Positions 56,225-64,000 of a stretch of 64,000 nucleotides of DNA are shown piece by piece. The DNA is from UBA5704 sp036264355. GTDB lineage: Bacteria > Acidobacteriota > Thermoanaerobaculia > Multivoradales > UBA5704. Within the stretch, counting starts at the first letter, position 1. Every line of letters begins with the position of its first letter. The DNA lies in the NCBI GenBank assembly GCA_036264355.1, contig DATARD010000080.1, positions 23,409 to 87,408 of the forward strand, read 5' to 3'. The notes under the pieces were generated by a model that did not search any database, was not told where the DNA came from, and saw only the letters and a list, made by a program, of their open reading frames with translations. The position numbers were made by a program, and so were the translations under genes.

Positions 56225-57117
56225 GCACCGTTCCGATCGCCGTCCCGATCGTTCCGATCGCTGTCCTCTTCACCACCCGCAACGAAGAGCTCAACATCGA
56301 GCGCTCGTTGCGGAGCGTCCACGGCTGGGCCGATCAGGTCTTCGTCATCGATTCGGAGAGCGACGACCGCACGGTGGAGATCGCCCGCCGCTATGCCGAG
56401 GTGCACAACCTGCCCTATGAGCACGGGCGGATCATCCCCTGGATCTTCCAGTGGGGTCTCGACCATCTCCCGCTGCGCAACGAGTGGATCCTCATCCTGG
56501 AGGCCGACCAGGCGGTCACCCCGGAGCTGCGCGCCGAGATCGCCGCGCTGCTCGCCCGTCCCGATCTCCGCGAGAACGGCTTCTACATCCGCCGCCGCCA
56601 GATCTTCCGCGGCAAGCCGCTGCGCTTCGGCGGCTACGGCCGGAAATTCATCCTCAAGCTGTTCCGCAAGGGGAAGGGGGAGCTCGACCCGGTGGAGCAG
56701 GACACCCGGGTCTATATCAGCGGCCCGGTCGGCACGCTGCGCGCTCCTTTGGAGGAGCACAACCGCAAGGAAGACGCGATCCTCTTCTATTTGCAGAAAC
56801 ACCTGCGTTATGCTGACGCCTTCGCCCGGGAAGAGCTGGAGCGCCGGCGGCGTCATCTGCCGTGGAAGCTGACGCCGCGCCTCTTCGGCACGCCCGACGA
56901 ACGGGTGCTATGGCTCAAGACGCGCTACTACCGGCTGCCGCTCTTCGTCCGTCCGTTCCTTTATTTCTTCTACCGCTACTTCCTCCTACTCGGCATCCTG
57001 GATGGCAAAAACGGTTTCATCTTCCATTTTCTCCAGGCTTTCTGGTTCCGCCTCGTGGTCGATGTGCGATTGGAAGAGCTGTTGAAAGAGCCCGTGCAGG
57101 AAGAGACTGACGGTTGA
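56221..57117 (+). CDS. Glycosyltransferase family 2 enzyme
   Basis: 298 residues from TTG 56221. GT-A fold: PIAVLFTTRNEELNIERSL, VFVIDSESDDRTVEIA, WILILEADQAVTPEL (metal-binding E-A-D in place of the usual DxD), and a C-terminal membrane-associated stretch (PFLYFFYRYFLLLGILDGKNGFIFHFLQAFWF). This last part matches WaaE/KdtX-type transferases that add sugars at the membrane. A slipped repeat PIAVPIVPIAV lies at the N-terminus. Confidence 0.9.
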   Translation: MSTVPIAVPIVPIAVLFTTRNEELNIERSLRSVHGWADQVFVIDSESDDRTVEIARRYAEVHNLPYEHGRIIPWIFQWGLDHLPLRNEWILILEADQAVTPELRAEIAALLARPDLRENGFYIRRRQIFRGKPLRFGGYGRKFILKLFRKGKGELDPVEQDTRVYISGPVGTLRAPLEEHNRKEDAILFYLQKHLRYADAFAREELERRRRHLPWKLTPRLFGTPDERVLWLKTRYYRLPLFVRPFLYFFYRYFLLLGILDGKNGFIFHFLQAFWFRLVVDVRLEELLKEPVQEETDG

Positions 57118-58901
57118 AGATCCTCGGCCTCTCCGCCTTTCATGCCGACGCCTCCGCCGCCGCGGTGGTGGACGGCCGTTTCATCGCCGGCGTCGAGGAA
57201 GAGCGCTTCCGGCGGATCAAGCACTGGGCCGGCTTTCCGGAGCATGCCCTGCGCTTCTGCCTGGCGGAGGCCGGCGGCGATCTGGGGAGCGTGCAGGCCC
57301 TCGCCGTCTCCCGGCAGCCGCGGGCCTATCTGCTGCGCAAGGCGCTGCTCGCGCTCTCCCATCCGCGCAGTCTCCGCCGCGCCGCCTCGCGGGCGCGCAA
57401 CCTGGCGCAGATCGCCTCGCTGGAGGAACGGATCGCCACGCTGTTCGGGAGCGGCGGGACGACGACGCCGAAGGTCCATCCGGTGGAGCACCACCTGGCC
57501 CATCTCGCGTCGGCGTTCTTCTGTTCCCCGTTCGAGGAGGCGATGTGCCTGTCGGTGGACGGCTTCGGCGACTTCGTCTCGACCATGCTGGCGGTGGGCC
57601 GCGGCAGCTCGCTCCAGGTGCTCGACCGCGTCTGCTTCCCGCACTCGCTGGGCCAGCTCTACACCGCGGTCACCCAGTATCTGGGCTTCCCCGGCTTTGG
57701 CGACGAGTACAAGGTCATGGGTCTCGCCGCCTATGGCGAGCCCTCGTACGCCGCCGGGATCCGGAGGATGGTGCCGGCGCGGTCCGACGGTACGTTCCGC
57801 CTCGACCTGCGCTACTTCCGCCACCTGTCGGAAGGGGTGGACATGACGTGGGACGACGGCGCGCCGGTCCTCGGTCCGCTCTTCACGCCCGCCCTGGCGG
57901 AGCTGCTCGGGCCGGCCCGCCGGCCGCAGGACGAGCTGGAGCAGCGCCACAAGGACATCGCCGCCTCGCTCCAGCTCGTCTACGAGGAGCGCTTCTTCGC
58001 CCTGGTGCGCGCCCTCCAGAAACGCACCGGGCTCGACCGGCTGGCCCTGGCCGGCGGCTGCGCCATGAACTCGCTCGCCAACGGCAAGCTGTTCGACCAG
58101 ACCGAGGTCCGAGACGTCTACATCCAGGCCGCGGCCGGCGACGCCGGCACCGCGCTGGGCGCCGCCCTCTGGGTGCACTATGCGGAGCTCGGCGCGCCGC
58201 GCAACGGCTTTGTGATGGAGCACTGCTCCTGGGGACCGGCCTACGGCGAGGAAGAGATCCGCAGCGCCCTCGCCGCCGGCATTCCGGAATCCGGAGGGCA
58301 AGACGGGAGCTGGGGAGAGATCCGCATCGAGACGATCCGCGGCGAGGACCGCCTCGCCGCCATCACCGCCGCGACCGCCGCGGCGATCGCCGGCGGCGAG
58401 GTGGTGGGCTGGTACCAGGGGCGCTCGGAGTGGGGGCCGCGCGCGCTCGGCAACCGTTCGATCCTCGCCGACCCGCGGCGGGCCGACATGAAGGACCTCC
58501 TCAACCGCAAGATCAAGCGCCGGGAGTCGTTCCGCCCGTTCGCCCCCTCGATCCTGGAAGAGCGCACCGGCGACTGGTTCACCTGCTCCTATCCGGACCC
58601 GTTCATGGTCAAGGTCTACCCGATCCGGCCGGAGAAGCGGGCGGAGGTTCCGGCGGTGACCCACGCCGACGGCACCGGACGGCTGCAGACCGTGTCGCGG
58701 CGCGCCAACCCGCGCTACTGGGCGCTGATCCGCGCCTTCGAGGAGCGGACCGGCGTGCCGATGGTGCTCAACACCTCGTTCAACGAGAACGAGCCGATCG
58801 TCAACACGCCCGCCGAGGCCCTCGACTGTTTCCTGCGCACCCGCATGGATCGGCTGGTGCTGGGGGACGTGGTGATCTCCCGGCGGCCGGAGGCTGGGTG
58901 A
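57114..58901 (+). CDS. Carbamoyltransferase (NodU/CmcH family)
   Basis: 595 residues from TTG 57114. N-terminal kinase-like half: LKILGLSAFHADASAAAVVDG, VEHHLAHLASAFF (near 126) and GDEYKVMGLAAYGE. C-terminal YrdC-like half: GRSEWGPRALGNRSILADPR (near 434) and NTSFNENEPIV. The enzyme uses carbamoyl phosphate and ATP to add O-carbamoyl groups to sugars or antibiotics, so the glycan is probably carbamoylated. Coupled to both neighbours. Confidence 0.94.
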   Translation: MKILGLSAFHADASAAAVVDGRFIAGVEEERFRRIKHWAGFPEHALRFCLAEAGGDLGSVQALAVSRQPRAYLLRKALLALSHPRSLRRAASRARNLAQIASLEERIATLFGSGGTTTPKVHPVEHHLAHLASAFFCSPFEEAMCLSVDGFGDFVSTMLAVGRGSSLQVLDRVCFPHSLGQLYTAVTQYLGFPGFGDEYKVMGLAAYGEPSYAAGIRRMVPARSDGTFRLDLRYFRHLSEGVDMTWDDGAPVLGPLFTPALAELLGPARRPQDELEQRHKDIAASLQLVYEERFFALVRALQKRTGLDRLALAGGCAMNSLANGKLFDQTEVRDVYIQAAAGDAGTALGAALWVHYAELGAPRNGFVMEHCSWGPAYGEEEIRSALAAGIPESGGQDGSWGEIRIETIRGEDRLAAITAATAAAIAGGEVVGWYQGRSEWGPRALGNRSILADPRRADMKDLLNRKIKRRESFRPFAPSILEERTGDWFTCSYPDPFMVKVYPIRPEKRAEVPAVTHADGTGRLQTVSRRANPRYWALIRAFEERTGVPMVLNTSFNENEPIVNTPAEALDCFLRTRMDRLVLGDVVISRRPEAG

Positions 58902-60139
58902 CGCCGCTCCGTCTCCGCCTCCTGGCGAGTGCCGCCGCCTTCCTGATCGGCCTGCCGGTCGCCGAGCTCGCGGCCCGCCTCACCTACGGCGAAGGCTTCC
59001 ACATGGTGGTCGATCCGCAGGAGGATCATCCGTACCGCCCGTCGACCGCCTACGAGCAGGTCTGGGCCGGACGGCAAGTGCCGTTCTTCGCCAACGACCT
59101 GGGCTGGAAGGACCGCGCCGCCGGGCGCGTGGTCGAGAAGCGGCCACCCCATCCGCGCATCGTCCTGCTCGGGGACTCGTTCGTCGAGGGGGTCGGCTGC
59201 CGGTACGAGGAGACCCCGGCGGGTTTCCTCGAAAAGACCCTCGCCGCGTCCCGCCCGGAGCTGCGGAGCCTGGAGGTGTTGAACGGCGGGCGGGCGTCCT
59301 TCTGCCCTCTCCTCGAGTACCAGCGCCTCAAGCGGTTTTTCGCCGCCGGCTACCGGACCGACCTGGTCGTTCTCCTGCTCGACGAATCCGATCCACAGGA
59401 TCTCGTGGTCTACTCGTCCCGTCCCTACGAGCGGGCTCCCGACGGCGAGCCGCTCGGCATGCACGAGTGGCGTTTCAAGCCCTGGATGCTTCCGCTCTAC
59501 AACAACTCCGCCCTGCTCCGCACCGTGGACCGTTGGCAGGGGGCCGTCAAAGGGTGGTGGAGGCGCCGCGGCGAGCACGTCGTCGACGAGGTGAGCGCTC
59601 CTCCCTCCGACCTGCGGCCGGACGCCCCGCCGCTCACCGCCGCGCGGCTGCTCTATCTCCCGGACCACGCCTACCTCTCTTTGCGCGCCAACTGGATGGC
59701 CCACCCGCCGAGCCTGCAGGGGTGGGCGGGAGTGGCCCTCGAGGAGACCCTCGCGGACGTGCTGCGCGTCCGCCGCCTTGCCGCGCAACACGGCGTCCCC
59801 CTGGTCCTGGTCATCTACCCATGGCCGCAGATGGCCTACACCCGCGAGGACCCCGCGTACTACGAGACGCTGCGCCGCTACTTCGGCCTCTTCCAGGAGG
59901 AGCGGGAGATGGTCTACGGCCGGCGGCCGGCTCCCCGGGTCTCCGTCTACCAGCAACGGCTGCACGAATTCTCCCGCGCCCAGGGCATTCCGCTCTTCGA
60001 CTTCATCCCCGAGGTCCAGGACACCCCGTCCTGGCATCGTCTGTACCAGGCGGAGGACGTCCACTTCAGTCCCGCCGGCAACCGCCGGCTGAGCGAAGGG
60101 ATCGCCCGCTTCCTGCTCGCGGAGCGCCTCGTACCGTGA
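58898..60139 (+). CDS. SGNH/GDSL-hydrolase-like protein
   Basis: 413 residues from GTG 58898. A TM or signal helix (LLASAAAFLIGLPVAELAA) precedes an SGNH-like domain: IVLLGDSFVEGVGC (block I Ser, near 91), LVVLLLDESDPQDL, a long insertion, and YQAEDVHFSPAGN with Asp-x2-His (near 386). It resembles AlgX/AlgJ-type O-acetyltransferase accessory proteins or hydrolases of exported glycans. With the 47810 gene the cluster has two SGNH proteins. Confidence 0.85.
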   Translation: MTPLRLRLLASAAAFLIGLPVAELAARLTYGEGFHMVVDPQEDHPYRPSTAYEQVWAGRQVPFFANDLGWKDRAAGRVVEKRPPHPRIVLLGDSFVEGVGCRYEETPAGFLEKTLAASRPELRSLEVLNGGRASFCPLLEYQRLKRFFAAGYRTDLVVLLLDESDPQDLVVYSSRPYERAPDGEPLGMHEWRFKPWMLPLYNNSALLRTVDRWQGAVKGWWRRRGEHVVDEVSAPPSDLRPDAPPLTAARLLYLPDHAYLSLRANWMAHPPSLQGWAGVALEETLADVLRVRRLAAQHGVPLVLVIYPWPQMAYTREDPAYYETLRRYFGLFQEEREMVYGRRPAPRVSVYQQRLHEFSRAQGIPLFDFIPEVQDTPSWHRLYQAEDVHFSPAGNRRLSEGIARFLLAERLVP

Positions 60140-61575
60140 GCCGCCGCGTCCTCCACCTCCTCGTCCTCCTTGCCCTCGCCTGCGGAGTGCGGCTGTGGCT
60201 CGGCCCCCACCTGGTCGACGACGCCTACATCACGTTCCGCTATGCCCGCAATCTCGCCGCGGGCGCCGGGTTCGTCTACAACCCCTGCGAGCCGGTCCTG
60301 GGCACCAGCACCCCGCTCTTCACCCTGCTGCTCGCGGCGGCCGCCCGGTGCGGAGCGGGGATCCCGGAGACCGCCTTCGCTCTGGGAATCCTCGGCGACC
60401 TGCTGGTGATCACGGCGGTCCACCGCGCTCTCCACCGGTCGGGCCTCCCCCTCGCGGCCGATATCGCCGACATTGCCGGTCTCCTGCTGGCCGCCCTGCC
60501 GCTCTACGTCTTCCACTCGCTCTCCGGCATGGAGACGTCGCTGTACACGGGTCTGCTGGCCCTGGCGGTCGACGCCTATGCCGGGGAGCGGATGAGCCGG
60601 GCTTCGCTCTGGCTGGGCCTCGCCGCCGTCACCCGCCCTGAGGGATGTCTCCTCGCCGCGGTTCTCGGCGGCCACCGGCTGTGGACCCGGAGGCGCCTCA
60701 CGCTGCGCGAGATGGCGCCGTTCGTCCTCGTCGTGGCTCCCTGGCTGATCTATGCATCGCTCGCCTTTGGCAGCCCGCTCCCGCAGTCGGTCCGCGCCAA
60801 GGCGGCAGCCTCGTCCGGAGACTGGCGCAGCTCCCTGGCCAACTGGCTCTCGGTCTTCGGCGGCACCCCCAGCCACCTGGTGCTCTCCCTGCTGTCCCTG
60901 GCGGGGCTGGCCGTCGCGGCCCGGGGGCGTGCCTGGCTCTGGCTGTGGAGCCTCTGGGCGGTGCTCGTCTCGGCCCTGTTCATCGCGGGCAATGCCTACA
61001 ACTATGCGGTCTGGTACTACGGACCGCTGCTGGCGCCCTACCTGGCGCTCGCCGCCTGCGGCCTCGGCGCCGGTCTGGCGGCGGCCGGCCGGGTGGCCCG
61101 CCGCTTCGCCCACCGCTTCGTGCCACCGCGCCCGGACCTGCTGCGCACCGCGGCCCTGGCCCTCCTCGCCGCGGCGAGCCTCGCCGTTCTCCTCCCGCGC
61201 CTGGCCGCCGACCGCGACGCGGCCCGCGCCCAGCGCCGCGAGCGCGAGGACCTCTACCGCGAGGTGGCGCTCGCGCTGCCGCGAGACCCGGCTCCGCTTC
61301 CTGTCCTGGCCGCGTCCGAGATCGGCGTTCTCGGCTACTATTATCCCGGTCCGATCCTCGATCTCGTCGGCCTGGTCTCGCCCCAGGCCGTCGGCCGCAC
61401 GGACCGCGACAAGATCGCCGCGGCACGCCCGGCCTGGATCGTCTCCTACGACAGCCATCTCGACCCGGCGCTGCTGGGCTCGCCGGAGCTGGCGCGGGAT
61501 TACGCGCTCGTCCGCACCGAGATCATCAGCCCCCGGCGCAGCCTTCTGGTGCTGAGGCGCCGGTCACCTTCATGA
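60136..61575 (+). CDS. Multi-pass glycosyltransferase-like membrane protein (GT-C type)
   Basis: 479 residues from GTG 60136. Ten or so TM helices; an acidic pair in the first periplasmic loop (VDDAYITFRYARNLAAGAGFVYNPC) matches ArnT/GT39-like enzymes that use lipid-linked sugars. A C-terminal soluble piece (ASEIGVLGYYYPGPILDLVGLVSPQ) is typical of this family in bacteria. Probably transfers a sugar from polyprenyl phosphate to the glycan or protein outside the membrane. Confidence 0.82.
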   Translation: MSRRVLHLLVLLALACGVRLWLGPHLVDDAYITFRYARNLAAGAGFVYNPCEPVLGTSTPLFTLLLAAAARCGAGIPETAFALGILGDLLVITAVHRALHRSGLPLAADIADIAGLLLAALPLYVFHSLSGMETSLYTGLLALAVDAYAGERMSRASLWLGLAAVTRPEGCLLAAVLGGHRLWTRRRLTLREMAPFVLVVAPWLIYASLAFGSPLPQSVRAKAAASSGDWRSSLANWLSVFGGTPSHLVLSLLSLAGLAVAARGRAWLWLWSLWAVLVSALFIAGNAYNYAVWYYGPLLAPYLALAACGLGAGLAAAGRVARRFAHRFVPPRPDLLRTAALALLAAASLAVLLPRLAADRDAARAQRREREDLYREVALALPRDPAPLPVLAASEIGVLGYYYPGPILDLVGLVSPQAVGRTDRDKIAAARPAWIVSYDSHLDPALLGSPELARDYALVRTEIISPRRSLLVLRRRSPS

Positions 61576-62783
61576 TCGATCTCGTCCGTTCCCCCGGCTC
61601 CGCTGACCGTCCGCACCGGGTGCTCATCCTCTCCCATCACGGCCGGACGATCCGGGGCGGCGCGCCGCTCGCCGACACGGAGCTCGCCCGCGCTCTCGAA
61701 AGCCACGGCCACACGGTGGACCTCCTCTTCTATGACGACGTCCTGCCGGCAAAGGTGACCGCCACCTGGCGCCAACTCGTCTTCCCCTGGGCCGCGGCCT
61801 TCGCCTTCCTGCGCCGCCGCCGCGCCGCCCGCTGGGACGTCGTCGAGTCCACCGCCGGCGACGCCTGGGTGATCGATCTGCTCCTCCGCGTCCTGCCGGG
61901 TCCCAAGCCGCTCCTCTCCGTCCGCACCCATGGTCTGGAAAACCGCCGCGCCGTGATGGACCAGGAAAGGCGGCGCCGTGAGGGCGTGCGGACCGGTCTG
62001 CTGACCCGCCTCTACCATTTCCACTACCGGCTGTGGGAAGTGGCGCGCGACCTGCGAAGGGCGGACGTGGTCTTCCTGCTCAATCAGGAGGACGCCCGCT
62101 GGGCCACCGAGCACATGGGAGTGCCGGCGGCCAGAATCCACGTCCTGCCCAACGGCCTGCCGGACCGGATGCTCGCTCTGCCGGAGCCCGCGCCCACACC
62201 GGACCGCCCCTTCCATCTGCTGTTCCTCGGCGCCTGGTCGCTCGCCAAGGGAGTGGACGTGCTGCCGGAGATCGCCCACCGCCTCTTCGCCGCTGATCCG
62301 CGCTACCGCTTGACCTGCGCCGGCACCGGCGAAACGGTGGAGACGGTGCTCGCCGGCTTCGCCCCGGAAGACCGCGACAGGGTCACCGTCGTCACGCGCT
62401 ACGGCTGGGACGAGCTGCCCGCGCTGCTCGCCGCGCATGGCGTCTTCCTCTTTCCGTCGCCGGCCGAGGGGTGCAGCCTGGCGCTCCTCGAAGCCATGGC
62501 GGGCGGCCTCGCGCCGGTGACCACCCGCACCGGCTACGCAGCCGACCTCATCGAAACCGGCCGCAACGGCTACCTCGCCGAAGCGGGAGACGTCGACGGC
62601 TATACTGCCGCCGTCCGCGCCCTGGCAGTGGGTTCGGATACCGCTGATCCGGACAGGGCCCTCGCCGTCGGCCGCCAGGCCCGCCGTTCTGTATCGGACC
62701 ACTCCTGGACGTCCCTCGCCGCCGCCAGGGTGCGGATCTGGGACTCGCTATGCGAATCCTCCTCATCACCCATCCGCCGCTGA
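61572..62783 (+). CDS. Glycosyltransferase family 4 enzyme
   Basis: 403 residues, ATGA overlap with the GT-C gene. GAPLADTELARALESHGHTV, SVRTHGLENRRAVMDQE, LLFLGAWSLAKGVDVLPEIA, YRLTCAGTGETV and PAEGCSLALLEAMAGGLAPV give a GT-B retaining enzyme. The C-terminus overlaps the next gene by 34 bases. Confidence 0.92.
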   Translation: MIDLVRSPGSADRPHRVLILSHHGRTIRGGAPLADTELARALESHGHTVDLLFYDDVLPAKVTATWRQLVFPWAAAFAFLRRRRAARWDVVESTAGDAWVIDLLLRVLPGPKPLLSVRTHGLENRRAVMDQERRRREGVRTGLLTRLYHFHYRLWEVARDLRRADVVFLLNQEDARWATEHMGVPAARIHVLPNGLPDRMLALPEPAPTPDRPFHLLFLGAWSLAKGVDVLPEIAHRLFAADPRYRLTCAGTGETVETVLAGFAPEDRDRVTVVTRYGWDELPALLAAHGVFLFPSPAEGCSLALLEAMAGGLAPVTTRTGYAADLIETGRNGYLAEAGDVDGYTAAVRALAVGSDTADPDRALAVGRQARRSVSDHSWTSLAAARVRIWDSLCESSSSPIRR

Positions 62784-63817
62784 CCGCCGAGCTGGGAGCC
62801 CCCCAGGTCACCCTGCGCCTGGCGGCGGCGCTGCGTGAACGCGGGCACGACGCCCTCGCCTGGTCGCCCGCGCCGGTTCCGGAAGGTCTCGCGAGCTTCC
62901 GCAGGCGGCAGACCGCGGCCGTCGAGCACTACGCCGCCGAGCACGGTCCGTTCGACGTCATCGACACGCCGGTCACCTCGGCGAGCCGCGGGCTGGCCCG
63001 CCACGGGCACCTGGTGGTGCGCAGCACCCAGCCGGAGCTGCTCTACGTCCTCCACGACCACGCCGGCCAGCTCCGCCACCATCCCGGGCCGCGCGCCGCC
63101 TACCACCTCCTGGCCACTCTGCCGACCGCCGCCGGCCTCCTCGCCGGCTGGCGCCGTGCCCGCCTGATCCTCTGTCTCGGCACCCTCGAGCTGGCCTGGA
63201 TGCGGAGCCAGTTCCCGTTCTGGCGGCACAAGCTCGGCCTGTGGACCAACTGCCCGGCGCCGGAGGAACGAGACCTCCTCACGGCCGTGCGCCGGCAACG
63301 TGCGGCGGTCCTGCCCGGTCCCGGAGTCCGCTTCCTCTGGATCGGCCGCTGGGCCGAGCACAAAGGAATCCGCCTCCTCCTCCAATTCCTGCACGAACGT
63401 CTCGCCGCCTTCCCCGCCGACACCATCACGATCGCCGGCTGCGGTCCATCCGCCGCGGAAGACCTGGCGGCCGAGTGGCTGCACACCGGCCGCGTCCGCC
63501 TCGTCCCTTCCTTTGGAAGAGCCGAGCTGCCCGCCCTCCTCGCCAGCCACGACGCCGGCCTCTTCACCAGCGACATCGAGGGCTGGGGATTGTCGCTCAA
63601 TGAGATGTTGGAATCCGGCCTGCCCGTCTACGCCACAGAGCAAGGCGCGGTGCCCGATCTCCGCCCCGACTTTCCGACCACGCTCCGCCGCTTCCCACCG
63701 GGTCCGACCATCGAGCCCATGTCCCCCGCCGAGCCCGGTTCCGCCTACGAACAACGCTTCAACTGGGCATCCATCGCCCGCTCCTGGGAAAACCAGGTCC
63801 AGGAGAGCCGCCTCTAA
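62750..63817 (+). CDS. Glycosyltransferase family 4-like enzyme, last gene of the locus
   Basis: 355 residues from ATG 62750. MRILLITHPPLTAELGAPQVTLRL, VRFLWIGRWAEHKGIRLLLQFL, ITIAGCGPSAAEDL and SDIEGWGLSLNEMLESGLPV (acid pair E/E) fit GT4. Its start is embedded in the previous gene, indicating translational coupling. A hairpin follows 13 bases after the stop. Confidence 0.9.
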   Translation: MRILLITHPPLTAELGAPQVTLRLAAALRERGHDALAWSPAPVPEGLASFRRRQTAAVEHYAAEHGPFDVIDTPVTSASRGLARHGHLVVRSTQPELLYVLHDHAGQLRHHPGPRAAYHLLATLPTAAGLLAGWRRARLILCLGTLELAWMRSQFPFWRHKLGLWTNCPAPEERDLLTAVRRQRAAVLPGPGVRFLWIGRWAEHKGIRLLLQFLHERLAAFPADTITIAGCGPSAAEDLAAEWLHTGRVRLVPSFGRAELPALLASHDAGLFTSDIEGWGLSLNEMLESGLPVYATEQGAVPDLRPDFPTTLRRFPPGPTIEPMSPAEPGSAYEQRFNWASIARSWENQVQESRL

Positions 63818-63829
63818 CCGCCCTGGCCT

Positions 63830-63860
63830 GGGAGAGCACGGTTCTGCTCCGTGCTCTCCC
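63830..63860 (+). terminator. Hairpin after the EPS locus
   Basis: GGGAGAGCACGG (63830-63841) and CCGTGCTCTCCC (63849-63860) form a perfect 12-base stem. No T tract follows, so it may be a Rho-dependent or 3'-stabilising structure. A second hairpin GGACGTGC-cgt-GCACGTCC lies at 63967-63985. Nothing coding is seen from 63861 to the end. Confidence 0.65.
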
Positions 63861-64000
63861 ACGCTGTGCCGGAATACACCTCCGGCAGGCGGTCTACTCT
63901 CATGACGGGCAGGAGGATGGCCGTTTCTCCTCTGCCCGCCGGATTCAGTTGTCAAAGAACCAATAGGGACGTGCCGTGCACGTCCAGATCGGCCTATACT

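Noticed and set aside
63861..64000. A gene start at the right end
   Set aside because: Only hairpins are seen; no start with a ribosome-binding site and no convincing protein before the window ends.

Overview
The window is high-GC bacterial chromosome with gene-dense, mostly tail-to-head operons. No rRNA, tRNA, CRISPR array or transposase was recognised. The gene set (a biotin/carboxyltransferase fusion tied to a polyketide-synthase-like dehydratase, zinc-finger plus TPR-like regulators, a Ycf48-like BNR secreted protein, and a very large exopolysaccharide locus) would suit an Acidobacteriota or similar soil lineage. That placement is inference; no marker gene is present.

Region 1 (1-2.9 kb) is a two-gene operon of lower GC than its surroundings. 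One protein joins a nucleoside 2-deoxyribosyltransferase/TIR-like domain to three S1-like RNA-binding segments. The other carries a PIN ribonuclease domain. I regard this as the best candidate for an undescribed nucleotide-sensing, RNA-cutting system. Region 2 (2.9-8.4 kb, minus strand) holds a 1,662-residue carboxylase fusion with a truncated, degenerate biotin carboxylase half. It is translationally coupled to the C-terminal remnant of a dehydratase that breaks off at a 21-bp minisatellite.

Region 3 (8.5-27 kb) is an accessory belt. It holds MNT/HEPN, HicBA and RelE/Phd toxin-antitoxin pairs, a vapC relic, a DMT permease, a secreted BNR protein, an APC permease with a downstream thioesterase, and a membrane diguanylate cyclase. 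It also has a three-gene module of two zinc-finger regulators around an unannotated 41-residue DPNG peptide gene. A 3-kb block follows (SnoaL, SDR, HxlR, NmrA) bracketed by matching hairpin repeats. Two long 21-bp minisatellites and one short 21-bp duplication lie here.

Region 4 (27-29.7 kb) has an R3H/SpoIIIAA-like ATPase and a DUF4097 beta-repeat protein.

Region 5 (29.7-63.8 kb) is an exopolysaccharide locus. It starts with assembly and export genes (O-antigen ligase-like protein, outer-membrane barrel, Wza-like exporter, Wzc-like tyrosine kinase, CpsB-like phosphatase). A PAPS-making pair follows (ATP sulfurylase/APS kinase fusion and CysQ). Then come asparagine synthase, a Wzx-like flippase, eight or nine glycosyltransferases, a polymerase-like membrane protein, two SGNH proteins, a NodU-type carbamoyltransferase and a multi-pass GT-C-like protein. 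From 47.8 to 63.8 kb almost every stop codon overlaps the next start, so this stretch is probably one translationally coupled transcript. The locus likely makes a decorated (possibly sulfated, acetylated or carbamoylated) secreted polysaccharide.
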